NCBI GenBank assembly: GCA_036186865.1 | Contig: AP025040.1 | Span: 35,947,521 to 36,011,520, forward strand | From: Eustoma russellianum | Taxonomy: Eukaryota; Streptophyta; Magnoliopsida; Gentianales; Gentianaceae | DNA length: 64,000 nucleotides | Direction: 5' to 3' | In this document: positions 25,201 to 37,400 of the stretch, in pieces | Position numbering within the stretch: position 1 is the stretch's first letter | Layout: every line of letters begins with the position of its first letter | Program-made: the position numbers and the translations under genes | The notes under the pieces: generated by a model | The model's database searches: none | What the model was told of the DNA's origin: nothing | What the model saw: only the letters and a program-made list of their open reading frames with translations

Positions 25201-25866
25201 CTAGGTTATGATCTTTATTGAGAGATGACCTTTTTGTATGGCATGATCTTTATTGAATGATGATCCTTTCTTAAGCTATGGTCTCTGTTAAGTTTTAATC
25301 TCTGTTAAGCTATGACCTTGGATATACCTTGTGTTGACTTCTTACGGGTGTTTAATGGAAGGGCAGGTATGTTCTAAACCGAATTTTGGGGTTCGGTTCT
25401 TGTATGTACTTTCCATTTAATGCATGATTGTTTATGGTGTACTTGCTGGTGACTTTGTCAATCATCCTCCTATTTTTCCTCCCAGAGGCTGTAGGGAATA
25501 AAGTAGAGTGGATTGAGGATGAGCCTCGGGTTCCCTACCCATGAGCGCAGCGGGGAGTGGACGAATTTAGGAGACATGACTGGCCAGCTATGACTGATGA
25601 CTGATGACGTATTTGACATGGAAAACATTTATTTTGTGACTCTCAATACTTTTGATTTGAGATGTAAACCATGAATGATCGTGTGGATGATTTTAATTTG
25701 AAGTTTTAAATTCTGCTACGGTTTCGCTTACTTATTTGCACGTAAGCACGAAAATCCATGCAATTCTATCATGGATCACGACGCGTATGGATGACGCCTA
25801 GTACTCTCCTTAGTGAAGTACGGCAGGTGCACCGGCTTCGGCGGGGCCGGGGTGCGGGGCGCCACA
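22300..25866 (+). mobile_element. H 5' LTR, distal part (h2b)
   Basis: Resumes the H LTR after C2 with AAGCT and runs to GGCGCCACA at 25866. It contains the ~190-bp modules, the GACCGTGCGG repeats, and loosely repeated AAGYTATGATCTT-type blocks (24730-25320), and ends with a GC-rich terminus rich in CCGG. No gene. Very similar to 27576-31067. Confidence 0.92.
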
Positions 25867-26482
25867 GGTGGTATCAGAGCTAAGGCTCCAGATCTGGGCA
25901 GAATGTAGAACTAAGTTATGATTATAGTCAACTAAGTTTGATCTTAGATTTAAGTTCTGATCTTAGATGAGAGTTGACTTTAGACCAGATGATTTAGACT
26001 GGAAATTAGGGTTTTGATCAAATGATAAAGCCCTAGTCGATGGCCTCACGGTTCTGTAAAATGACATCATAGCTGACACCTCCAGGAAGCAATAGGCTTA
26101 AAGAAGAATTTTGTAAGTTCTTCCTCTCTCAGGACTTAGTCACAAGAAAGGTTGAGGAATTTGACTCACTAAAACAAGGGTGAGGCATGCTCGCAAAGTT
26201 GGTGGTAATTCCTTCACTAATAGACAAAATTAAAGAAGGGCAAGTGATTGATATGAGATAGGTTACGATAACACCTCTAGAGAATAAGGATAAGTTCTGA
26301 TGAAACCTCTAAGACGAATAGAACAAAGCAGTTCTGAGGGAACTAAACAGACGCTTTATGCGATCTTATTTACCCAAAAGAAGAAACCGCATGGGAAACG
26401 GAAGACAACATGAGGAGTAGACGCCCCATCGTGTTGACTAGCCTGAAGTTTCGAGGACGAAACTTATATTAAGGGGGGAGAA
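25867..26482 (+). pseudogene. H internal region: primer site, gag and pol-end scraps, polypurine tract
   Basis: Only 616 bp. PBS TGGTATCAGAGC at 25869-25880. An ATG at 26039 (MASRFCKMTS then stop) sits where the related element K starts gag (MASLPRG). A decayed gag-like piece (CKFFLSQDLVTRKVEEF, about 26110) is followed by a piece resembling the linker between RNase H and integrase of Gypsy pol (PSLIDKIKEGQVIDM, about 26212). The end reads SFEDETYIKGGRM-like just before the LTR, typical of Gypsy pol C-termini. Polypurine tract AAGGGGGGAGAA at 26471-26482. Protease, RT, RNase H and integrase cores are absent. The region therefore looks like an internal-deletion derivative; the scraps are short, so their identity is inferred. 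Confidence 0.7.
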
Positions 26483-29400
26483 TGTTGTACCCCGCCGAAA
26501 AATCATATAGTACTAGAAGACTCGTATAAGTGAATTAATAAAGTGGTATCCTTCAAATCCCTTTCACTAAGTTTCCTTAGTAGTTCTTTTATGATGAGCA
26601 ATATAATTATTCAAGCATGAGATATGGATCATGACCAATTCAAATTCACCCAAAGGGGGCTTAAGAGAAATTTCGGCCACAAGGTTTAAAAAGGGCCTTA
26701 AAAAAGGGGTTTTTCCCAAATTATAGGAGAGTTCAATCTTAAGGGCCTCCCTAAAAATAAAGCCAAATGAAAATTAAGGAGTGTAAGTAGTGGGCAATTC
26801 TTTCCCCAATTCCTGGAGAATTTCGGCCTAGCCCAAGGAAAATTAAGAATTTCCTAATTTTATTTTGTTTTAAAACAAGAAAAGGAAAATAATTAAAAAG
26901 GGGGGCAAACACCCACATGGCTTCTTATTAAACTCATTTGGAGAGAAATTAAGCATGGTAAAGTCTCCCCCCAAGGAGTCAAAAACCTCCCCCCCCCATT
27001 GTTGACCAAGAAAAATTACCATGGTTACTTAATATTTACTACAAGGTTAAGGAAATAACTCTAGTTGGATAAAGTAACTATATTTGGCATAAGTAACTAT
27101 AGTTGGCTTAAAGTAACTATATTTGGCATAAAGTAACTATAGTTGGCTTAAAGTAACCATAGTTGACAAAAAGTAACTATAGTTGACATAAAGTAACTAT
27201 AGTTGCCTTACAGAAACCTTGGTTAGTGAAAAGAAACCAAGGTTAACTAGATTGGAGAATCCTTTCCCCTCCCAACATAACCCACGGTTTTCCTTAAGCA
27301 AAGGGGAAGAAAATCTTCCCTAAGTAATTTTAGAACACTTAGAATACTACTCCATCATCATCAAACTTTCGGCCATGATGAAGCTAGGAGTGAGAGATCA
27401 TCTTCATCTTCAATCCTTGAAGAACTCATCTAGGTAAGTTGAATGTTGAATCTCCTAAGTGAGTTCTATATTTCAAATAATGAAACTCACATTGGTACCC
27501 CTCTTTCATGTCAAAAACGTGAACATTCAAAATGGTCACAAGATGAAGATTTGACAAGCTACTTAGGAGAAGCTAACATCTTGGTGGTTAGAATCCATCT
27601 CAAGCTCCATTCAAGCTTCATTTTGGTAAGATGAATCTAGCCTCAATCTAGCACCATTCTTCATTTCAAATGGTAGCTAATGTTCTCCTTCTTCTCCTCT
27701 TCAAAAACGTGTGCTATGAGTAAAGTGGAGGAAGACTTCATTCCATTTCAACCAAGGTTCAAGCAACGGAAAAGCTCTAAGGTTCAAAGAAGCAAGTATA
27801 CTCTACCCAATCTTGCCTTATTTGTGAAGTGCATGCTTGAATGACTAGCCATTTTTAAGTTATGAATCTTAGTTGGAAATTCTAGGAACAAGACATGAAC
27901 TTAGTTGATGTAAAGAAAAGTGTTGGTATGAAAAGTGACATGTTCTAAGCGTAAATAGCAAGACTGTTGGTATGAGTCATGTGTAGCCTAAAATGAGTTA
28001 TGAGACTTGAAATAACTATGTTTAAATGTGTATTTGATGTATAGTAAGTCATCTTAATAAATGAAGTTGGTTGAAGGATGCTTGAACAATAAAAAAGTGA
28101 AGAAGTGCTGAAACTACTGGAGCTGGCAGATTTGTGTTGCTGATTGTGTGACTTGGGAACGAACCTTAGAAGTGTTCAATTAAGCTAAATTTTGACATGA
28201 CACTAGCTCTGTGTGTACAAGTGAGAGTTGGAATTGCAGTAAAAAGAGTTATGGTTTATTTTTAATAAATCTTTTGGTAAAACTGCTCAAGAAGAAATTA
28301 CTGGAACTGGGCAGAACAGTGTGACGTTTTGCGTGACCTGAAAATGAATCCTAGGAGTATTCAAATTGGCTAATTTTTGGTGTGATGTTAGCCTCATATG
28401 TATATGAAATTTGTGAGTTGGAATTTCAATAATAGGAGTTGTGGTTTGACCTTGATGAAGTTTTTAGTAAGAAGTGGTCAAACAGAAGTACTGGAACTGG
28501 ACAGATTTATGTGTTATGTTGAACGACCTGAACATTAATCTTAGGAGTGTTCAAATTGGCTAAATTTTGGCATGGTGATATCTTTATGTGTATGTGAAAT
28601 GTGAGAGGTGGAATTTTGATGAAAGGAGTTGTGAATTATTATTAATGAAATTTTTGGTGAAACTGCTCAAACAGAGTTGCTGGAACAGGACAGTTTTGAG
28701 TAGTAAGTTGTGTGGCTTGAAAATGCACCATAGGAATATGCAAATGAGCTTATTTTTGGTAGGATGATAGTTTGATGTGTTTATGACATCTGGGAGTTGG
28801 AATTGTATTAAAAGGAGTTGTGGTTTGGTCACAATTGATTTCGTGATACAACTGGTCAATCCAGTCTCTGCATGTACCCAATTTGGGAAAGTAATTAGAT
28901 GACCCCTTTAAACTTATTGAATTTCCTTGGAAATTTTATGGTAATTACTTAGGGCATAGATGTGCATGTTCATGTAAAGAAACCAGCCTAAAACCACCAT
29001 TTTGATGGTTAACAACTGAGTTGAACTTAGTGGTACAAAACTGAAAATAGGACAGTTTAATGTCTTAAGTCGTAAGGCTTCGATCTTGATCATTTAGGCT
29101 TGAATGTGATGTTTAGCCGTATGAATACTGTTCCTTGGTGAATTAGCTATGTTTTCCAGGTGATGGATCAAAATGAATAAAGTTTTATGACCCACGAAAC
29201 TGAGGTAAGGCGGTACTGCCCTGCTGATTTCAGTTGTACCTTTGATGATAGTATGATGTTTTGAGGTAGTTAGACATTTCGGAATGTTACGAAATTTTAA
29301 TAGCATGTGTCTAAGCCTTCATTTTGCATTTGTATGGCATGGGTTTATGAATATGAGCACGAATTGATAAGCACGAGGCTGTATGAACAGAATGTGAGTT

Positions 29401-31067
29401 TAAAAGACAAGTCCGTGCATGCATGTTATGATGTATTTGTTCACGAGTCGCATAATGCATGTCATACATTTGCATCATCATCACGTACATGATTTAAAGC
29501 ATGTCTTTTATGAGAAAGAAAGATGAAAAGCGTTTTCAATAGATGATTTTCGAAAAGAATGATTCCCCACCGGTACCGTGTGTGAGTATGAACTTGGCCA
29601 GTATGAACCTGAGCAGATCCGGGTTAAGTGATCTGACAGAATGACCGTGTAGGCCTGGAAAATAATAGGCCTGATAATGAGAATGATGATGATGACCGTG
29701 CGGGCCCGGGAAAGAATAGACCCGACAAGTATGATGACCGTGCGGGTCCGGAAAAGAATAGACCCGGCAAGTATGATGACGTTACCGTTCCGAATCCGGG
29801 AATAATAGATTCGAAGGGGAGAAGTTACCGCCTCAGATCTGGGAAGATAGATCTGAACACTCTATTGTTTTATGACGATGATGATTTGAAAGAAGAGCAT
29901 GAAAAGATCATATCCTCATTTTTATCATGATGCATCACACGTACATATGCATGCATGTTACATTCATTAAGTCATTGTGTAGTGACACATGATACCTAGA
30001 CTAAGTTGTGATGACCTCGTAGACCCTAAGTATGACTTCCCTAAGTGATGACTCTTGTTATGTTATGAATTGATGCGAGGTACAGACTTTTATTGCCATG
30101 CTCATTAAGTAACGATTTTATTTAAGTTATGATTTTGACGCATTAAGTGATGATCCCTGTCGGGTATTGGATGGAGGGCATTATGCGCTACTTTTACACA
30201 TTCATTTGCATTGCATATGGTCATGAGCATGATATTGAGTCTAATTGCACTAGGCTGTGTTATTACTTGCTTCATGACTAAGTTATGATTCTATTGCCTT
30301 AACGGCTATTGATTGAAGGGATGAGATGCTAGCCAATTGTTAGAGGTAATGTTACATAGGTTTGATCCTCCTATCTCTCGTTACCTAAGTTATGATTTCA
30401 CTACTGTTGATATGTAAGCTATGATCTTATTCATGACCTTTAGGCCAAGTTGTTTTGAATTGGTAGCTCCTAGGTTATGATCTTTATTGAGAGATGACCT
30501 TTTTGTATGGCATGATCTTTATTGAATGATGATCCTTTCTTAAGCTATGGTCTTTGTTAAGTTTTAATCTCTGTTAAGCTATGACCTTGGATATACCTTG
30601 TGTTGACTTCTTACGGGTGTTTAATGGAAGGGCAGGTATGTTCTAAACCGACTTTTGGGGTTCCGTTCTTGTATGTACTTTCCATTTAATGCATGATTGT
30701 TTATGGTGTACTTGCTGGTGACTTTGTCACTCACCCCCTATTTTTCCTCCCAGAGGCTGTAGGGAATAAAGTAGAGTGGATTGAGGATGAGCCTCGGGTT
30801 CCCTACCCATGAGCGCAGCGGGGAGTGGACGAATTTAGGAGACATGACTGGCCAGCTATGACTGATGACTGATGACGTATTTGAGATGGAAAACATTTTT
30901 TTTGACTCTCAATACTTTTGATTTGAGATGTAAACCATGAATGATTGTGTGGATGATTTTAATTTGAAGTCATGGATCACGACGCGTATGGATGACGCCT
31001 AGTACTCTCCTTAGTGAAGTACGGCGGGTGCACCGGCTTCGGCGAGGCCGGGGTGTGGGGCGCCACA
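26483..31067 (+). mobile_element. H 3' LTR (uninterrupted, 4585 bp)
   Basis: TGTTGTACCCCGCC … GGGCGCCACA, then TSD TTGAA. This is the undisturbed reference copy of the LTR: minisatellite at 27056-27212, empty C2 target site near 27570-27580, ~190-bp modules at 28115-28870, GC repeats at 29642-29770, AAGYTATGATCTT-like blocks at 30000-30600. No coding sequence. Compared with the 5' LTR it lacks a stretch near 30968 (an internal deletion of about 70 bp in the terminal region). Confidence 0.93.
27056..27212. repeat. 20-bp minisatellite with palindromic core (H 3' LTR)
   Basis: About eight copies of TAACTATAGTTGGCWTAAAG-like units. Some have the core changed to AACTATATTT or AACCATAGTT, and one unit is a base shorter. 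Different unit order from the 5' LTR copy shows turnover since insertion. Confidence 0.9.
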
Positions 31068-32776
31068 TTGAACACCTTTAAGGTTCATTTTCAGGTCGTA
31101 CAACATGACACATAAAACTGTCCAGCTCCAGTGATTTCAGCACTTCATCATTTTTTATGGTTCAAGCAATTTCCAATCAACTTCATTCTTTAAAGTGACT
31201 TAATAACCATCAAATACACTCTTCAACATAATTTCTCCAAGCCTTATTACACAATTTAAACCATAGATTAACAGTTCATGAGTCATATCAAAACAGTCAC
31301 AACACATTCAAATCATTCACTTACGCCATCCCTTCTCTTATAACAACTAGTTTTCATGTCTTGTACTTAGATTCTTCAACTAAGATTTATGGCTTGAAAA
31401 TGACTAGCCATTCAAGAATGCACTTCACAATTAAGGCAAGATTGGTTAGAGTACACTTGCCTTCTTCGAGCTTATCCTTTCCTTAACTTGGAACTTGGAT
31501 GAGATGAAGTCTTCCTCCCCTTCACTATACAACCCCCACAGTTTGGGAGGAAGAAAAGAGCAAACATTAGCTTTTGTCTTAAGTGAAAACACAACTAGAG
31601 TGAGGCTATGATTCGATTACCAAAATGGACCTTGAATGGAGATGGCAATGAATCCACCCACCAAGAAATTAGCTTCTCTTAGCATCTTGCAAAATCTTCA
31701 TCTAGTGACCATCCTTGGAGTCACGGTTTTTGCAAGAAAAGAAGGGTACTTATGTGAGCTTCATTCTTTGAAATATAGGATTTACTTGGAAGTTTTAGCA
31801 TGCAGTTACCTAGAGAATTTTGAAGCTTGAAGATCTTGAACTCCTTGGCTCAACTAGCCGTGTACCCAAATGAGAAAATAGGGAAGTCTCTTGCACCTTT
31901 GTGAATTTTTGAGGGTTGGGAGTAAGAGAGAGTTCTAGGGTGTTCTTGGAATGAAATTTTTTCTTCATTTGGCTAAGGGTTAGCCGTTGGGTTAGATTAA
32001 GGGAGAAAGGGTTTACCTTGGCTTGGTTAGGCTAATTAGAGTTAATTAGCCTTAGTTACTTTAATTAACCAAGGTTACTTTAATGCAACTAGAGTTACTT
32101 TAATGCAACTATAGTTACTTTAATTCAACTATAGTTACTTTATGACTAACCTAGGTTACTTTATCCAACTAGAGTTACTTTATGGGTTAACTTGAGTTAC
32201 TTTAACCTTGTAGTTAATATAAAGTAACCATGGTAATATTTAAAATGTTCCTTGGTTAATCATGAAGGGAAACCGGCGGTTATGGCTTCAATAGCCATTA
32301 CCATGCTTAATCTCTTTCTAAGTGAGTTTAATGAGAAGCCATGTGGGTATTTGCCCCCTTTTTATTAATTATTTTCCTTTTTTTTGTTTTAAAAATAAAA
32401 TTAGGAAATCTTGAGTTCCCTTTGGGCTAAGGGCCGAAATTTTTGCAAGAGTTGGGGAAAATTGCCCACTGCTTACAACTCCTTAATTTCTATTTGGGCT
32501 TATTTTAAGGAGGCCCTTAAGATTAGCCGTTCTTATAATTTGGAAAAAAAACCCTTTAAGCCCCTTTTTAAACCTTATGGTCGAAATCTCTTAAGCCCTT
32601 AGGGTGAATTGGCCATGGTCCATAACTCATGCTTGTATGATCATATTGTTTGCTTATCAACATAAAATAAAAGAAGCACTAAGGAAACTTAGTGAAATGC
32701 ACTTGGAGGATGCCACTTTATTAATTTACTTATACGAGTCTTCAAGTACAATATGGCTTTTCATCGGGGTACAACA
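31068..32776 (-). mobile_element. LTR-G, proximal part (right of H)
   Basis: Resumes G after H with TTGAA (31068-31072). Contains the last ~190-bp module, a stretch matching the H LTR region with the C2 target site (inverted), the AACTATAGTT minisatellite remnants (32050-32235) and the LTR start GGGGTACAACA at 32776. The copy of the C2 target in G is empty, as in the H 3' LTR. No gene. Confidence 0.88.
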
Positions 32777-34479
32777 ACAACAATACACAAAAACACCACC
32801 ACCTCACTAATGAAGGTTTGATCACACCTTGATCAACCTTGTACAAGAATGGGACGTGTGTGGGTGGTACGAATGAAGCCTATTCAGATTATCGAATGTA
32901 TATTTGATAGTCTTAAGGCTATGTGTAAGAGAAGACTATAGGAGAAGAAGAGAATTCTTGCTTTGCACTTGATAGAATATGAAAATGAGTCTTGTCTTCT
33001 GTTTGATCTTCTTCCTTGCTTTTGTAATGTGTGGAAAGCCCCCTATGGCTAATACTTTCTTGAAGAATGTCTCGAATGCCCTTGGAAGATACCTTGTATA
33101 GCCTTGTGACATACATTTTCTTACTTGGTGAAATATGATTGGGCAAGTGATGTGTCTTCGCCTTGTTGTCACTATATGGTTGGGTCTTCATTTATCTACC
33201 TTGGCACATAATATATGACATGGATATTAGCAAACAAAAGTCGGAAAAAAATTCAAATTTCAAATGTCTTGATTGCCAATGAAGCATAAGTGTTATAGCC
33301 CCATATTTTTGGAGTGAATTGCACCTTGAAGACTTACAAAAATTGGCCCCTTTAACATGTGCTGAAAACTTCAGCATTTGTTTGAATTTCGGAAGCTTAA
33401 CATGTGCGGCTTGGTCTCCATCATTACAAGCATTCATTTTTGGATCATTCTCCACCAATCATGGTGTAAAATAAGCTCCACCTAGGCTCCAATTCAGCTC
33501 AAAACAGCCACCCAACTCAGCATGCATGTGCTGAAAACCATTTTTGAATTTTGGAAAATAATGTAGTATCTTCATATACATATATTTCAATCATTATTTA
33601 AATTTGTTTTCTAAAATACTCCAAGATATGTCTTGGATGTGTAAGACATGTATAAATACATGTCACAATTTTATCAAAACAAACGTCCCCTTAAGAACAT
33701 AGAGAAACGAATTTTCGACTTCCGTCGATTGCACGAGTTTTATCCAATTTGTCACAAACCTCTTAGACATGTAAACTGTGTTATTCACCATATAATATAC
33801 ATAATATAATGTATAATTTTAGCTCCAAAAAGTATCTCAAAATTTGTCATAAGGTGTAGTAATTTTAATTTGAATTTTCAAGAGATCAAGGCAACTGATA
33901 GGTAATTGATATATTTAATTATGATATGACTTTGGTGTTGTATTTGACATGTGGTGCATGAAACTTCTATGTATTTGGAGTGTAAATGGGCTTGCCATCT
34001 TTGTATGGTAAGTATGTGACATATCGGTGATGGTTCGATAGTCATTTGATGTGGTAATTTTCGGTTTACGGACTTGTGACATGTCGGTATATTTTTGGAA
34101 GATTGATGACATGGAACATATGACTTGGAATCTGTGTATACTCAAAAAGATGATGTGTATATGGTAGCTTGTCGTCTTTTTAGAATATATATACATATAT
34201 AATATGTGTGTGTGTATATATATATATATGCTGTATGTGTGTATATGTAGTGTGGAGAAGAAATTTCCATTTGAGATTTGTTGACGAATAGGCGTTTTCA
34301 AGTATAACTCCTAAAGCATTTCATTTAATGAACTAGTTTAGTTCATCTCCTTAAGTACTTCATTAAATGAACTGGTTAAGTTCATTCAAAATGGCACCTC
34401 AAAATAGTTTAAAGTATGATTTTAGCCTTAACGCTACATGGCACGTTAGTCTAACAATGATATATATAAACATATAAAG
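32777..34479 (+). mobile_element. LTR-L continuation: end of tandem unit 2 and distal LTR
   Basis: Resumes with ACAAC (32777-32781), the TSD of G. To about 33590 it is the rest of tandem unit 2. From 33590 to 34479 it is single-copy LTR-L sequence matching the outer part of the inverted repeat at 43227-44020 and 51034-51830. Shared features include two short palindromic TTTAGTTCAT/ATGAACTRG-type blocks near 34325-34385 and a GGCACCTSAAAATAGT block. A TA/GT-rich simple repeat lies at about 34188-34245. It ends where element K inserts at 34480. No gene seen. Confidence 0.8.
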
Positions 34480-37400
34480 TGTTACACCCCGACTCCCGTT
34501 ACGTGCGTAGAATGAACCTCGTTGTGATATCATAAAGTGATATAATGTGTCTAAGTGTTATCCTAAATAAATTCTATAAATTACTTAAGTAACCTAATTG
34601 GTGTAAGGCAAATTAATTTATAAATAAAGAAGTAGTACAAGTTTTATTTAAGAATTATTAAAAGGGAAAAAAAGAAAAGCACACATAAGGAGATAAAACA
34701 AGGTTAAAATGGTAATTTTACCACCCACTTGCACCCCACCACCCACCCAACCGGCCACCCTTCATTTTGCCCCCAAAATTTCTATTTCTTTTCTTTTATT
34801 TATTTTCCCTTCAATCATTTCAATTTCTAACACCATGTAAGACATGCACCCACTAAAATTTCATGCAACCCCTTTTTCTCTTCCACTAACTTTTTAGTCC
34901 AAGAACTACTCATCATTTGCCCCCAACTACACATATGGCCAAGGTTTCCTCCAAGCCATAACAACACATTTCATCTTGAATTTCCTACTTCATTATCCAC
35001 CCATCACTCTCTCTCATCTCAAATTCTTCCATTACATTTCCATCTCTCACTAAAACCAACTCTTCATCCTCCAACCTCCCTCTTTACCATGAGTCCTCCA
35101 AGCACAAGGAAGAAGAATTCTTCCATTGACCAAGTAAGGAAACAATCTTCCAAGAGTAGTAATACCTAAGGTAAGTGTATTATCCTTCCTCATAAACATC
35201 CTCTTTCCTTCTACTTCTCTAAAAGATTCTCACTACTCCTCTCATAGGCCTTCAACTGTAGGTTTCAATAAGAAGGTAGGAGGAGATTCTCTAGTTCATC
35301 AAGTGAGAAATCTCAAGCCATTCAAGGTAAAATTCACTTAGACTGAGTCTTAGAACATCCATACTCTTATCTCCTTCATGAAAGACTAATTCTTTCTTCT
35401 TCTTGGCACTCAAGGCCGTGACTACCAAGGCCAAGACCAAAGAAGAGATCTTGCACCCTTAATTGTAAGAATCAAGTACCAAAGGCAAGTATTCTTCTTA
35501 GATTCTTCAAGAATATTTAGAAATGAAGTCTCATATGTTCATATGCAAAGATGGATCATGCATGCACAGAATAAAATTAAGCTCTTACCATTAAGCTATC
35601 AAAAATGCACTTGCATGTACTAAACCTTGTATGCATGTGTGTTGTTCTTGTATAGTTCATGAAAATGGTTAAAATAATAATCAAATAGGACATGCATGGC
35701 CAAAAATCTTTGGTGGACAGCCCCTATGGGACGTGCATAGCTCAAGAAATGAATCATGCATCATCATGTAAGTTATCATGGTAAGTAGGATATAAAAATA
35801 GATGTCATCATCTTGGCATCATGCATGCATTCCACACATCGAAAAATCCATATTGGTAGCCCACCAACATTCGGCCAAGAGGCCAAAGTAATGCCACCTT
35901 GATGTATCAATTATTATTTGAATGTACCTATGTGATTGTATATATATGAAAGTATGAAACAAAGATGAAAGTTCCAAGTACTTGTGTTGAATAACTTTCG
36001 GCCATAAGGCCCATAATTGACATTTACATGATAATTTAGACCTATGTGAGAATACCTATGTGCCTATATGTATAAGATGTATAATATATGTGAGGAATTA
36101 GCACATTTGAACACTAAAAAAATTTGGAAATAATAACATGTGTGGGTGATAACTTTCGACTTGTAGGGCAACTTGAGTGCCTTACCATGAATTAAATTTA
36201 TTCAATTATGCTTATGTAAATTTATAAATAAAGTGTATTATGTGAAGTAGTTATATTATATTTAAAGGACAAGCATAAACATGACACTAAATAAAAAGGG
36301 AAATTAAGAAAGGAATACGTACCAACTTTCGGACATAAGGCCATATGGGGTATATTCAAAATGAATTATATTTACTTATACACACTCCATTAAATTTAGG
36401 TGTTATATGTATAATATATGTATGCAATTAGCATAATTATTGTACACATCAAGTTAAAGAAATTAATATATGCATGTATGACAACCATCGGCCAAGAAGC
36501 GCCATTCAGCACAACTATAATAAAAGATGATATTTGATTAAATATTAAGTAAATATACATCTATAATAAATATGCTACATAATTCAAATCAAGGATAATC
36601 ACGATGCTAAGTTCAAAAAGGGACAAGATATTTAGTAAAGAATTTTCAGGGCTATTTAAATGAAAATCACATTATAGGGGCAAAATGGTAAATACACATA
36701 AGACTTATTAACAATGGAAGACTTAGGAACCGAATTCATTATTGACCTATGTTAAGCATTACCTTGTGCATATTGTCATCATGATTTTCAAAGCCAATAA
36801 GTTTTATTTACGCACACATTTAGAAATGATTATTGCATATGAAGTTTTAAAGTTTTCATGATTTAAAGAATCGTATCGTGAGAGGAATGATTCCATATGA
36901 CTTATGCATATATCTATTGGTTGAGTGTAACACCTTGCAAGTGGCAAGGGTTTTCTGCCTTTCTATATATGCATGTTCTATTGGCTGAGTGTAACACCTT
37001 GTCCGGGACAAGGGATCTCTGCTTTTCTATTACGTCTATGACGTTCTGTATGGAGAGCTGCCTGACGTCTGGTCCAGGGGGAGGACGTCAGGGGAAAAAT
37101 ACATTTTTTCAGAGTGTAACACCGCGTTTGGGACACGAGTTCTCTTTCATAACACGTCATCGTTAGTCCTATGTACATATGATGTAACACCATGGTTGGA
37201 CCATCGGGATTCATAAAAGGTACTCATGGCTACTCAGGGAATCATTCGGTATGTCGTGGGTACCATTCTTGTGTTACTAAAAGTGCTATAGCCAATTCAT
37301 GTCATGTCATGTCATATTTATGCACGTATGAAATGAAATGTTTTCAAAAAATTTTACAATGCATACATCACGATCAAGTCTCATGAGCTCTTAGCGCCCT

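Larger units (their letters stand above)
10090..31067 (+). mobile_element. H: non-autonomous Gypsy derivative with giant LTRs and a 616-bp internal region; TSD TTGAA
   Basis: 5' LTR 10090-25866 (expanded by Copia C2), internal 25867-26482, 3' LTR 26483-31067 (4585 bp, uninterrupted). LTRs start TGTTGTACCCCGCC and end GGCGCCACA. TSD TTGAA is at 10085-10089 and 31068-31072, and the repaired target is the G LTR. The primer site and polypurine tract are in place. The internal region keeps only scraps of gag and of the pol end, so it could have moved only with proteins supplied by another element. In architecture it resembles LARD-type elements, but with a far smaller internal part. Confidence 0.92.
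7396..32776 (-). mobile_element. LTR-G: solo Gypsy-type LTR (about 4.4 kb own sequence), minus orientation; TSD ACAAC
   Basis: Reading on the minus strand it starts TGTTGTACCCC (32776 leftward) and ends GGGGCGCTACA (7396). TSD ACAAC is at 7391-7395 and 32777-32781. Its own sequence is 7396-10089 and 31068-32776; element H lies between. It is homologous, inverted, to the 4.6-kb LTRs of H, sharing the ~190-bp modules and the AACTATAGTT minisatellite, but is clearly more diverged. No internal domain is present, so it is a solo LTR. Confidence 0.88.

Noticed and set aside
15206..25880. tRNA-like matches (TGGTATCAGAGC) as possible tRNA genes
   Set aside because: They sit immediately after LTR ends and match only the 3' end complement of initiator-Met tRNA. 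They are primer binding sites, and no cloverleaf is present.
31068..32776. Small open frames at 31636-31830 and 32411-32810 as novel genes
   Set aside because: They lie within LTR-G, in sequence that corresponds (inverted) to non-coding H LTR, and are not open in those copies.
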